The position numbers were made by a program, and so were the translations under genes. A stretch of 64,000 nt of DNA from Eubacterium sp. Its GTDB lineage: Bacteria > Bacillota > Clostridia > Lachnospirales > Lachnospiraceae. Under the pieces are notes generated by a model. The model made no database searches. It worked only from the letters and a program-made list of their open reading frames with translations, and had not been told where the DNA came from. The stretch covers positions 1 to 64,000 of the forward strand of contig JAILOU010000003.1 of NCBI GenBank assembly GCA_024690665.1. The letters run 5' to 3'. Positions 43,355 to 51,242 of this stretch are shown here, in pieces; the stretch's first letter is position 1, and every line of letters begins with the position of its first letter.

Positions 43355-44592
43355 TGTTTCATCTGAAAAAAAGGATTATTGTCCTTGCCATCGTTTTATA
43401 TCTCGCGGTTTTTGTTGTTGGAGCTTTTTTTATATTGATTTTTCAATACTCTTTTCATAACAACTTATCCACTGAGGCCAAGCAGTATGCCGCAGACTAT
43501 GCCACTAATCATGTAATTTACAAGCATTACAATGTTAATCTCACCGTTTTTTTATATCAGGACGGCAGCATCAGCACGCTCTACGAGTCGTCCAATCCGC
43601 TCACGGCCAATACTGTGATTAAAAAAATCATCTATCAACATGTGACGAAAGACTCGTTTCGTATCATCACCTACGACACACAGGCAAAACAATTTTTGTC
43701 ACTTGCCGGGAAAAAAGTCTATTCCGGCACTGACGATGACTCAATGATTATCACGGGACATTATCTGGCCTATTTAAAACCAATTTTCAATTCTTTTTTT
43801 CTAATCTACACGCTTGCTTATGTATTGGTTTTAATCTGCCTGTATGTAATCGCTCGTAACAATCACAAAATGCATACCATCCAAAACCAGTATCTCGCCA
43901 ATGTCTCTCACGAGCTTAAGAGTCCGATTTCTTCGATCCAGGCAATCGCCGACACCTTATCGGAAATTGATTCACTCGACGAGGAAACCCGCTCTAAATA
44001 CTATGGAATTATATTACGCGAATCTCGTCGTCTTGATCATACCGTAAGGGATATTATTGAGCTTTCCAAATTGCAAGACCCTTATCGTCTTACCGAAAAA
44101 CATTTGATTTCCTCCGGCGATCTTATGGAGCCGGTGCTGGCACGGTATCAGGAATGGTGCGAAAGCCTGGATATCCACTTTGTTGTCAGCAATAGCTTTC
44201 AAAACCTGCCTCCTGTCTATACCAATCTGGAGCTTGTGCAGAAGCTGATGACCATATTGCTTGACAATTCCATGAAATTTATGGAATCGGGAGATACCTT
44301 ATCCCTTGATGCCTGTGTTCATTCAGACTATGTGGAAATCAAAATATGCGATACCGGCTGCGGGATTGCCCCGGAACATCTGCCGCATATATTTGAGCGA
44401 TTTTACAAAGTCGATGACAGTCACAATCTGTCAGGAAGTGGCCTAGGGCTTTCTATGGCCAAAGAAATCGTTCATAGGCTTGATGAAACTATTTATGCAA
44501 ACAGTACGTTAAACAAAGGAACTTGTTTCACCTTTACCATAAGCCGAAAGGCCGCCAAAAAAAGACACAAACATGATAAAAACCACTATTAG
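43351..44592 (+). CDS. Sensor histidine kinase
   Basis: This 413-residue membrane kinase has a first transmembrane segment (about residues 9-31), an external sensor of roughly 115 residues without a recognised fold, and a second membrane segment (about 147-168). The dimerisation box LANVSHELKSPISSIQ and ATPase motifs LLDNSMKFM, DTGCGIAPEHLPHIFERFY and GSGLGLSMA follow. It should phosphorylate the adjacent regulator in response to an extracellular cue, perhaps redox- or metal-related given its neighbours. The stop lies in the loop of the following terminator. Confidence 0.93.
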   Translation: MMFHLKKRIIVLAIVLYLAVFVVGAFFILIFQYSFHNNLSTEAKQYAADYATNHVIYKHYNVNLTVFLYQDGSISTLYESSNPLTANTVIKKIIYQHVTKDSFRIITYDTQAKQFLSLAGKKVYSGTDDDSMIITGHYLAYLKPIFNSFFLIYTLAYVLVLICLYVIARNNHKMHTIQNQYLANVSHELKSPISSIQAIADTLSEIDSLDEETRSKYYGIILRESRRLDHTVRDIIELSKLQDPYRLTEKHLISSGDLMEPVLARYQEWCESLDIHFVVSNSFQNLPPVYTNLELVQKLMTILLDNSMKFMESGDTLSLDACVHSDYVEIKICDTGCGIAPEHLPHIFERFYKVDDSHNLSGSGLGLSMAKEIVHRLDETIYANSTLNKGTCFTFTISRKAAKKRHKHDKNHY

Positions 44593-44603
44593 GCAGTGGT
44601 TTT
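44578..44603 (+). terminator. Terminator after the two-component genes
   Basis: AAAACCACT and AGTGGTTTTT form a stem (44578-44586 with 44595-44603), followed by T-rich sequence. It overlaps the kinase stop codon, so the regulator/kinase pair and the ApbE genes are probably separate transcripts. Confidence 0.8.
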
Positions 44604-44622
44604 TATTTTTTCTATTGCAATT

Positions 44623-44652
44623 TTCAAAAAATTCCTTTAACATGGGTATGAT
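44623..44652 (+). promoter_or_regulatory. Possible promoter of the apbE-FMN operon
   Basis: TTCAAA (44623-44628) and TATGAT (44647-44652) are spaced by 18 bases. The stretch lies between the kinase terminator and apbE. Response-regulator half-sites could not be recognised with confidence. Confidence 0.35.
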
Positions 44653-44707
44653 TTTAGTTAGTCACATACGGTGGCTGGTTAGTACTTTATAACCAAGAAG
44701 GATAATT

Positions 44708-45814
44708 ATGAAGAAGAAATTTTGTATTTTATTATTAACCGGTGCGCTTGGTCTTACCTCTTTATGCGGTTGCCAAAGTGCTTCTAATTCAGCAGGCTCT
44801 GCTACAGAAGGCGATGCATCATCAAGTGAAGATAATTACGAAGTAATTGCCAACGGCAATGATTCCTATAGTGTAGAATTATTTGCCATGGATACCTATA
44901 TGACCCTGACCGCCTACGGCGATGAAGATGTTTGTTCTAAAGCATTACTTGCTTCCGCTAAGGAAATCAATCGACTCGAAGATTTATTTTCCACTAACAT
45001 TGACACAAGTGAGGTTGCTACCATTAATGAGCAAGGCGGCGGAACCGTCTCTGACGAAACGGCTTATCTGATTGAAAAATCGTTAGAATACTATGAGCAG
45101 ACAGACGGTGCTTATGACATCACGGTCTATCCGCTTGTTCGTGAGTGGGGATTCACTACACAAGATTATAAAGTTCCTGATGAAGAAACCATTTCTTCTC
45201 TTTTAGAGCTTGTCGGTTCTGACATGCTTCATATAGATGACAATACTGTTACCTTTGACAAGGAAGGAATGATGATTGATCTTGGTACGATTGCCAAGGG
45301 ATATGCTTCACAGCGAATTATGGAGATTTATGAAGAATATGGCGTAACGAGTGGACTTGTTTCACTTGGCGGTAATGTCCAGACACTCGGCACAAAACCG
45401 GATCATTCCAACTGGAAAGTTGCAATCCAGAATCCGGATGTATATAATGGCGCAACCGATTATCTCGGTGTGCTTGAAGTTGCCGATAAAGCTGTCACAA
45501 CCGCAGGTGGTTACGAGCGTTATTTTGAAGAAGACGGTGTCATCTACAGACACATCTTCGATCCGTCCACCGGCTGTCCAACCACAAGTTCCCTAAAATC
45601 TGTCACCGTAGTTGCGGATGACGGTACCGACGCCGATGGTTACGATACGCCTTTATTTGTCATGGATCTTGAGCAGGCTACTTCTTTTTGGAGGGAGCAT
45701 GCCGACGACTTCTCTGTTATATTGATGGATGAAGACGACAATGTCTATGTTTCAGAGGATATTGCTGACCAATTTTCTTCTGATTACGATGTTACCATTT
45801 TAACCCGTGATTAA
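44708..45814 (+). CDS. apbE: ApbE-type FAD:protein FMN transferase lipoprotein
   Basis: This 368-residue exported flavin transferase has a signal sequence ending in a lipobox-like LTSLCGC (lipidated Cys near residue 22), a Ser-rich spacer, then the ApbE domain. AMDTYMTLTAYG, DLGTIAKGYASQRI, SGLVSLGGNVQTLG and YRHIFDPSTGCP are visible. ApbE cleaves FAD and attaches FMN to Thr in S-G-A-T motifs outside the membrane. The next two genes encode proteins with four such motifs, so they are its obvious substrates. Confidence 0.95.
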   Translation: MKKKFCILLLTGALGLTSLCGCQSASNSAGSATEGDASSSEDNYEVIANGNDSYSVELFAMDTYMTLTAYGDEDVCSKALLASAKEINRLEDLFSTNIDTSEVATINEQGGGTVSDETAYLIEKSLEYYEQTDGAYDITVYPLVREWGFTTQDYKVPDEETISSLLELVGSDMLHIDDNTVTFDKEGMMIDLGTIAKGYASQRIMEIYEEYGVTSGLVSLGGNVQTLGTKPDHSNWKVAIQNPDVYNGATDYLGVLEVADKAVTTAGGYERYFEEDGVIYRHIFDPSTGCPTTSSLKSVTVVADDGTDADGYDTPLFVMDLEQATSFWREHADDFSVILMDEDDNVYVSEDIADQFSSDYDVTILTRD

Positions 45815-45831
45815 AATACGAGGATTACGAT

Positions 45832-47208
45832 ATGAAAAAGCATACTGAATTTTTAAAGAAACTATCTATTTTAAAATATGTCGTTCCGGTCGGCGTTGTG
45901 GCAGTTGCAGTTGGCGCGAATCTAATTACCTATACAGCTCCGACTTATACGGTTCAAGCCGAAGAAGCCGTTGCAACCGAGGTTGCAAGCACCAATGACA
46001 TTACTCTTCCTGAGCAGGAAACACTGCCGGAAGAAAATAATACGAACAAAGGCGATGCCGAAGATCTCGAAGACGTGGAAGAACCTTCCACTTATAAAGA
46101 CGGCACCTACACCGGCTCAGCACAGGGATGGGGCGGAACCATCACCGTGAAAGTTACGGTAAAAAATAACTCCATCAAAGCCATCAAGGTTGTAAGTGCT
46201 GCCGGGGAGACGCCTTCTTACTTTTCAAGAGCGAAAGCTGTTATTAGTGAGATTCTCTCTGAGCAAACCACGAATGTAGATACCGTATCCGGTGCTACTT
46301 ATTCGTCAAACGGTTTAATTAAAGCGGTTCGTAATGCTCTTGCCAAAGCTGCCGGCGAAGAAGAATCTTCTGATGATGACGACGACAGCAGCAGTAGCAA
46401 CAGTTCGTCCAACAGCGATTCTGACAAACAGCCCGCTTCTTCAGATGACAATTTCGACTCCGATTCTACTTATAAGGACGGAACTTATAGCGGAAGCGCT
46501 GAAGGCTGGGGCGGTACGATCACAGTTTCCGTTACAATCAAGAGCAACAAAATTACTGCCATCAAGGTTACCGATGCCCCGGATGAAACACCGGAATATT
46601 TAAGCATGGCCAAATCCGTTATCAGTGCAATGTTAAGCGCACAGTCAACGGATGTGGACACGGTTTCCGGCGCAACCTATTCTTCTTCCGGAATTATTGA
46701 AGCTGTAAAAGCTGCCCTTAAAAAGGCACTTGTTACCGAGTCTGAAGACTCTTCTGATGCAAGTAACAGTTCCTCTTCAAGTTCAAGCAGTTCAAATCAG
46801 GATTCTACGCAAACGACTGATACAAGTGACCAGGATAGCACAGATTCTACCAGCTCCACCTATACTTATCATGAAACCGCTACCATATATTGTGACTACG
46901 ATACATATGAACAGGAATTTGAAGAATACGACATGGCATTTGATGTCGTTATCAAAAATGGCGTCATCACTGCATTTAACAATGCAACAAGTAACGTCCC
47001 TTCAGAAAGCAGTACGTATTATAAATGGGCGACAACCGGAAACAGCCGATACCCCGGTATGTTCGAGTCGATTCTCAACAAAGGTAACACCGACGGAGTT
47101 GATGTGTTTTCTGGTGCAACCATCACTTCTAAGGCTATCATCAACATGGCCAATGACGCGTTATCGCAGTACCAAAGCCAGGTCGTAAATGCGTCCGGCA
47201 ACAACTAA
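45832..47208 (+). CDS. Secreted protein with three FMN-binding domains
   Basis: This 458-residue exported protein has a signal or uncleaved anchor at residues 12-35, then an acidic spacer. Three FMN-binding (NqrC/RnfG-type) domains carry the flavinylation motif SGAT at residues 153-156, 279-282 and 427-430, and are separated by Asp/Ser-rich linkers (175-212 and 303-345). The first two domains are close duplicates (TYKDGTYTGSAQGWGGTI and TYKDGTYSGSAEGWGGTI); the third is divergent. Each motif Thr would carry covalent FMN added by the adjacent ApbE. Flexible linkers suggest a beads-on-a-string electron relay across the cell wall. Confidence 0.93.
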   Translation: MKKHTEFLKKLSILKYVVPVGVVAVAVGANLITYTAPTYTVQAEEAVATEVASTNDITLPEQETLPEENNTNKGDAEDLEDVEEPSTYKDGTYTGSAQGWGGTITVKVTVKNNSIKAIKVVSAAGETPSYFSRAKAVISEILSEQTTNVDTVSGATYSSNGLIKAVRNALAKAAGEEESSDDDDDSSSSNSSSNSDSDKQPASSDDNFDSDSTYKDGTYSGSAEGWGGTITVSVTIKSNKITAIKVTDAPDETPEYLSMAKSVISAMLSAQSTDVDTVSGATYSSSGIIEAVKAALKKALVTESEDSSDASNSSSSSSSSSNQDSTQTTDTSDQDSTDSTSSTYTYHETATIYCDYDTYEQEFEEYDMAFDVVIKNGVITAFNNATSNVPSESSTYYKWATTGNSRYPGMFESILNKGNTDGVDVFSGATITSKAIINMANDALSQYQSQVVNASGNN

Positions 47209-47237
47209 ATACAATTAAAACAACTAAGGATTTTACA

Positions 47238-47705
47238 ATGAAAAGCAAATATAAAGTATTTTTTCAAAGTATGGTCGCCCTCATTGCAGTTGTGGCCTTA
47301 CTTTGTATTTATCAGGTTATAACCGTCTACCGTATTCAGGCTGACGAAATCGCCAAACTTGAATGCGACGTAGACTCTTATGAAGCAACGATTGAAAGTT
47401 ATAAAGAAGCAACCGGAACAGAATCGGAAGAATCTTCCGGCTTTAAAGACGGTTCTTACACCGGAAGCGCGCAAGGCTTTGGCGGTAATATTGATGTTAC
47501 CGTTGTCGTAGATGGCGGAAAGATTGAATCGATTAACATCGATTCCGCATCCGGTGAAGATACCGCATATCTTGATATGGCTGTTAAAGTCATTGACGAC
47601 ATTATTGACACGCAGTCTTTAGATGTTGACTCTGTAAGTGGTGCCACCTACTCATCAAACGGCATTAAAAATGCCGTCATCAGTGCTCTTGAGCAGGCAA
47701 TATAG
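47238..47705 (+). CDS. Membrane-anchored single FMN-binding protein
   Basis: This 155-residue protein has one N-terminal transmembrane segment (about residues 9-30), a short probable coiled coil (31-58) and a single FMN-binding domain with SGAT at 134-137. Orientation with the domain outside is expected. It is a plausible link between the membrane polyferredoxin and the larger three-domain flavoprotein. It lies 29 bases after that gene and 9 before the NapH-like gene. Confidence 0.92.
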   Translation: MKSKYKVFFQSMVALIAVVALLCIYQVITVYRIQADEIAKLECDVDSYEATIESYKEATGTESEESSGFKDGSYTGSAQGFGGNIDVTVVVDGGKIESINIDSASGEDTAYLDMAVKVIDDIIDTQSLDVDSVSGATYSSNGIKNAVISALEQAI

Positions 47706-47714
47706 GAGGGCATC

Positions 47715-48596
47715 ATGGAAATCAAACGTAATAAAAAGATCCGCTTAGTGATCAGTGTCATTATCCGGGCAGTATTTTTCTTTCTGTTCCCGGCTATCTT
47801 TTCGACTGCCTTTAGCGGAATAAAATATCTGTGCACCACGATTGCTGCATGTGAACCAATTGAACTGAACGGCTTTTTAATCACGCTGATTGCCGTCGTA
47901 TTATTTACCATCTTCTTTGGCCGTTACTTTTGTGGATACGGCTGCGTCTTTGGCACCTACGGAGATGTTCTCTACCAGCTTGCAAGCTGGGTGCGAAGCG
48001 CCTTTCGAAAGAAGATGGGTAAGCCAAAGACGCTTCCACAACTTTCCCCTGTGCTTGGCAAAATCTTCAGTTACGGAAAGTATGCCGTACTTTTGATTGT
48101 TGTTCTCATCTGTCTGCTGTCTGATCAAGCATCACAGCTTGGCACGTTCAGTCCATGGACGCCATTTTCCAGATTGCAGGCATTTCAAGCGCCTGCCGAA
48201 GGAAGCGGACTTGCTATCTTCTTTTTAATCTTAATTTCAGTTGGAATGCTGTTTGTTCCGCGTTTCTTCTGCCGCTTTTTGTGCCCGCTCGGAGCCGTAT
48301 TCTCGCTCCTTCCGGTGTTGCCATTTTCCGTGGTCAAGCGAAAGAAAGAAGACTGCCTTAAGGGTTGCAACCTCTGCGAGAGAAACTGTCCTGCAGACCT
48401 TGTGCTTGCAGACGCCGAAACCGAAGAGCGAACTTCCATGGGCGAATGCTTTAACTGTAGCAAATGTGCTTATTCTTGTCCGAAATCCAATGCCTCTGCG
48501 GCAACCATGCCGGGCGGTAAGATTGGATTTGTCTGGATTATTGTTAAGGGCGTTATCTTATTTGCCATCTGCTACTATCTAACCAATATGATTTAA
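47715..48596 (+). CDS. NapH/NosR-like polyferredoxin membrane protein
   Basis: This 293-residue integral membrane protein has about five transmembrane segments. Two cytoplasm-facing C-x3-C motifs (GRYFCGYGCVFG, Cys73 and Cys77; RFFCRFLCPLG) and two 4Fe-4S sites near the C-terminus (CLKGCNLCERNCP and CFNCSKCAYSCP) are followed by a last membrane helix. NapH/NosR-type proteins pass electrons through the membrane. With the flavinylated neighbours it could take electrons from ferredoxin or menaquinol and deliver them to external FMN. The stop codon (48594-48596) lies inside repeat copy C. Confidence 0.9.
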   Translation: MEIKRNKKIRLVISVIIRAVFFFLFPAIFSTAFSGIKYLCTTIAACEPIELNGFLITLIAVVLFTIFFGRYFCGYGCVFGTYGDVLYQLASWVRSAFRKKMGKPKTLPQLSPVLGKIFSYGKYAVLLIVVLICLLSDQASQLGTFSPWTPFSRLQAFQAPAEGSGLAIFFLILISVGMLFVPRFFCRFLCPLGAVFSLLPVLPFSVVKRKKEDCLKGCNLCERNCPADLVLADAETEERTSMGECFNCSKCAYSCPKSNASAATMPGGKIGFVWIIVKGVILFAICYYLTNMI

Positions 48597-48690
48597 CTCA
48601 GTCAGAGAAATCCCCCACCTCTAAGCATTAGCGTAGGTGGGGGTTATGACAAACTATACTCAGTCGGGGTACAAACTCCGACTGAGCTTT
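48592..48690. repeat. Structured repeat, copy C (inverted, shortened, ~99 bp)
   Basis: It is inverted relative to copies A and B and lacks about 33 bases around the GGAATGC hairpin. The left arm TTTAACTCAGTCAGAG (48592-48607) has one change, and the right end has diverged to GAGCTTTTTATTT. The remaining CTCAGTCGG/CCGACTGAG hairpin followed by T-rich sequence is a good plus-strand terminator for the flavin operon, and the strong G/C hairpin serves either direction. The hydF stop (48691-48693) abuts it. Confidence 0.85.
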
Positions 48691-49896
48691 TTATTTTTCA
48701 AAGATTTGCACGGCTCTTTTTAAGATCCCATTGACATGTGCAATTAAAATTCCATAGTTCGTAAATGGAACCCCGGCATCATTGGCCGTCTTCATTCTGT
48801 AAACCATCTCTCGCTCGTTCAGCATGCAGCCGCCACAATGAATCACCAGTTTATAATCGGTAAAGTCTTCGCAAAATTCTCTGCCGGAAGTTGTGGCAAA
48901 TTGAATCTTCTTCCCGGTATAGACATTTAGCCAGTTTGGAATCTTAACCGTTCCGATATCCTCACACTGGCGGTGATGCGTGCATCCTTCTGAAATCAGC
49001 ACCGTATCCCCGTCTTTTAAGTCATCCAGCGCGCGAACGCCTTCAAGCGCCGACTCCAAAAAGCCTTTGTACCTGGCCATTAAAATCGAAAATGACGTCA
49101 GCATAACATCCTTTGGCACGATCTGATTCACATAGTGAAAGACCTGCGAATCCGTCACAACAAGCGCCGGTGGCTCCTTTAAGTCTTCAAGAGCTTTGGC
49201 AAGTTCTGTTTCTCTTACAACCATGGCCTTGGCTCCGGTCTCTAAGATATCGCGAAGCACCTGCTGCTGCGGCAGAATAATACGCCCCTTTGGCGCAGAC
49301 TCATCAATCGGAATGACAAGAATAATCACATCGCCCGGTGCAATAAGATCCGAAATCAAATGCTTGTCTTCCTCATTGTCCTTGACAGACTTACCAATCA
49401 TCTCTTTAAGTTCATAGATATTCTCGCCGCTCTTCGCACTGACATGAATGCATCCGGCATATCCTTTTACATCCGCAAATGCTTCTGCCGTCTGATTCTG
49501 ACTGACATCCGCCTTGGTATATACCACGATAAACGGAATCTGTTTTGCTTCAAATAAAGAAACAAGCTGTCTGTCAAAGTCATCTACCGGCGTATCATCA
49601 TCCACGACAAGCAGTGCAATGTCTGTCATATTGAGCACCTGCTTCGTCTTTTGAACACGCTTTTCTCCGATTAGTCCCACATCATCAAATCCCGGTGTGT
49701 CAATCATCAGCACCGGACCGATTGGCAGAAGTTCCATGGCCTTTCTGACCGGATCTGTCGTCGTTCCGGCAACGTCTGATACCACGGCAAGTTCCTGCCC
49801 CGTTACGGCATTGATCAGTGATGATTTTCCCGCATTTCTTTTTCCAAAAAAACTGATATGTACACGTTCTGATGACGGTGTCTGATTTAAACTCAT
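48691..49896 (-). CDS. hydF: [FeFe]-hydrogenase maturation GTPase HydF
   Basis: This 401-residue scaffold assembles the diiron subcluster and transfers it to HydA. The GTPase P-loop is GKRNAGKSS (residues 18-26), with DTPGFDDVG and YTKAD motifs, a dimerisation domain, and the C-terminal cluster ligands Cys305 (CTHHRQC), Cys354 and Cys357 (HCGGC). Its ATG overlaps the hydE stop by 4 bases. It is the last gene of a hydG-TM1266-hydE-hydF operon. Confidence 0.97.
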   Translation of the reverse strand: MSLNQTPSSERVHISFFGKRNAGKSSLINAVTGQELAVVSDVAGTTTDPVRKAMELLPIGPVLMIDTPGFDDVGLIGEKRVQKTKQVLNMTDIALLVVDDDTPVDDFDRQLVSLFEAKQIPFIVVYTKADVSQNQTAEAFADVKGYAGCIHVSAKSGENIYELKEMIGKSVKDNEEDKHLISDLIAPGDVIILVIPIDESAPKGRIILPQQQVLRDILETGAKAMVVRETELAKALEDLKEPPALVVTDSQVFHYVNQIVPKDVMLTSFSILMARYKGFLESALEGVRALDDLKDGDTVLISEGCTHHRQCEDIGTVKIPNWLNVYTGKKIQFATTSGREFCEDFTDYKLVIHCGGCMLNEREMVYRMKTANDAGVPFTNYGILIAHVNGILKRAVQIFEK

Positions 49897-50957
49897 GTTT
49901 TAGCCTCCATCTGTATGAGCGGGCTGTCCCCGCGGTCCACTACAATCTCATATCCTATGCTTTCCATACGCTGCTCTAAGCAGGATGCACACTCTGCAGC
50001 CTCTTCCCCGGTACAGATTTTATTATCGTACAATTCGTATTTTTCCCGCACTGTACCCGGTGACAGATTCGGCATGACTACATTCGCGCCGCACTGAATC
50101 CCCTGCTCTCTTCCTGTCGGCGATATCGTTCCAAGCGCCGTTGTTGCCGGAATCAGTCCGTATGGAAGAGTCAGCCGAAGAAGTCCTATGCAAAACAACG
50201 TCAGCGATACCGTGCCTTTCGTCTCATCCTTAAAGGGTGTATCGTGATGCGGCACAAACGGACCAATTCCCACCATCGCCGGCCGAAACTCCTGTATAAA
50301 CATAAAGTCCTCCGCCAATGTTTCACTTGTCTGATACGGAGAGCCGACCATGAATCCGCATCCCACCTGATAACCGATTTCTTTTAAATCTGCCAGGCAG
50401 CGCATCCTGTTTTCAAAGCTCATACTTTCCGGATGCAGTTTTTCATAATGCGCCTTGTTCGCAGTTTCATGTCTTAGCAGATAGCGGTTCGCTCCTGCAT
50501 CAAAAAACTTTTGATAGGAAGATCTGTCCCACTCTCCTATCGAAAGCGTAATGGCACAATCCGGATAATTCTTTCGAATCGCGCTTACCAATCGCACGAT
50601 GTCTGCCTCCTGATATGCGCCGTCTTCTCCGCCCTGTAACACAAAGGTCCGAAATCCGAGGCGATATCCCTCCTTGCAACAAGACAGAATATCCTCCTCG
50701 CTTAAGCGATACCGGCTCGCGGCCACATTACTTCTTCGAATCCCACAGTAATAGCAGTCATTCTTACAGTAATTGGTAAATTCAATCAGGCCACGCTTGT
50801 AGACCTTGTTTCCAAAATGTGCCCGTCTGACTTCATCTGCAAGTTTCCAAAGCAGACGATCACTTTGCTCGCTTCGATTCTCAAACAGACAGATCCACTC
50901 TTCTTTATTTAATTGATGGTTCCTGCTTAACTTTCTGATTAACTCGTCCGCTCTCAC
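49893..50957 (-). CDS. hydE: [FeFe]-hydrogenase maturase HydE
   Basis: This 354-residue radical SAM enzyme acts in synthesis of the dithiomethylamine-bridged diiron precursor. The radical SAM cluster motif is at Cys64, Cys68 and Cys71 (CKNDCYYC), with GEDG and SIGEW segments. The start appears to be GTG 50957 with only a weak upstream site, so it may depend on coupling from the preceding ACT gene. A BioB/PylB-like fold is expected. Confidence 0.95.
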   Translation of the reverse strand: MRADELIRKLSRNHQLNKEEWICLFENRSEQSDRLLWKLADEVRRAHFGNKVYKRGLIEFTNYCKNDCYYCGIRRSNVAASRYRLSEEDILSCCKEGYRLGFRTFVLQGGEDGAYQEADIVRLVSAIRKNYPDCAITLSIGEWDRSSYQKFFDAGANRYLLRHETANKAHYEKLHPESMSFENRMRCLADLKEIGYQVGCGFMVGSPYQTSETLAEDFMFIQEFRPAMVGIGPFVPHHDTPFKDETKGTVSLTLFCIGLLRLTLPYGLIPATTALGTISPTGREQGIQCGANVVMPNLSPGTVREKYELYDNKICTGEEAAECASCLEQRMESIGYEIVVDRGDSPLIQMEAKT

Positions 50958-50976
50958 TACCTGCTTTCGGGCTCCT

Positions 50977-51231
50977 TTATTTGTTCGAATAAATTGCCTT
51001 TGTGGTTACTCCTTTTAGCATACCGATCTTCCCCGATACACTGCTGATGACGTCATTTGGGGCATCCAGCGCAACGCTGATCATGGAAATTTCTTTTTCC
51101 CGATACGGAACGCCCATGCGTCCGATGATGTATCCCCTTGCCTCGTGAAGAATTTCATTTAGCTTATGGATACTTTCATCGCAGCTGTCACCATCTACAA
51201 TAATGCCAATTAACGCAACTCTGTTTCCCAT
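50977..51231 (-). CDS. TM1266-type ACT protein, hydrogenase-system regulator
   Basis: This 84-residue ACT-like/NikR-C-like small protein (RVALIGIIVD, MGVPYREKEISMISVALDAP) belongs to the family annotated as iron-only hydrogenase system putative regulator. It is found almost only with hydEFG. No DNA-binding domain is visible, so regulation would be by ligand or protein contact. It sits between hydG and hydE with a good AGGAGG site. Confidence 0.9.
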   Translation of the reverse strand: MGNRVALIGIIVDGDSCDESIHKLNEILHEARGYIIGRMGVPYREKEISMISVALDAPNDVISSVSGKIGMLKGVTTKAIYSNK

Positions 51232-51242
51232 CTGTCTGCCTC

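Noticed and set aside
46740-46860. Ser-rich coding repeat as a microsatellite or CRISPR-like array
   Set aside because: It is a low-complexity linker inside a clear protein frame, with no spacers.
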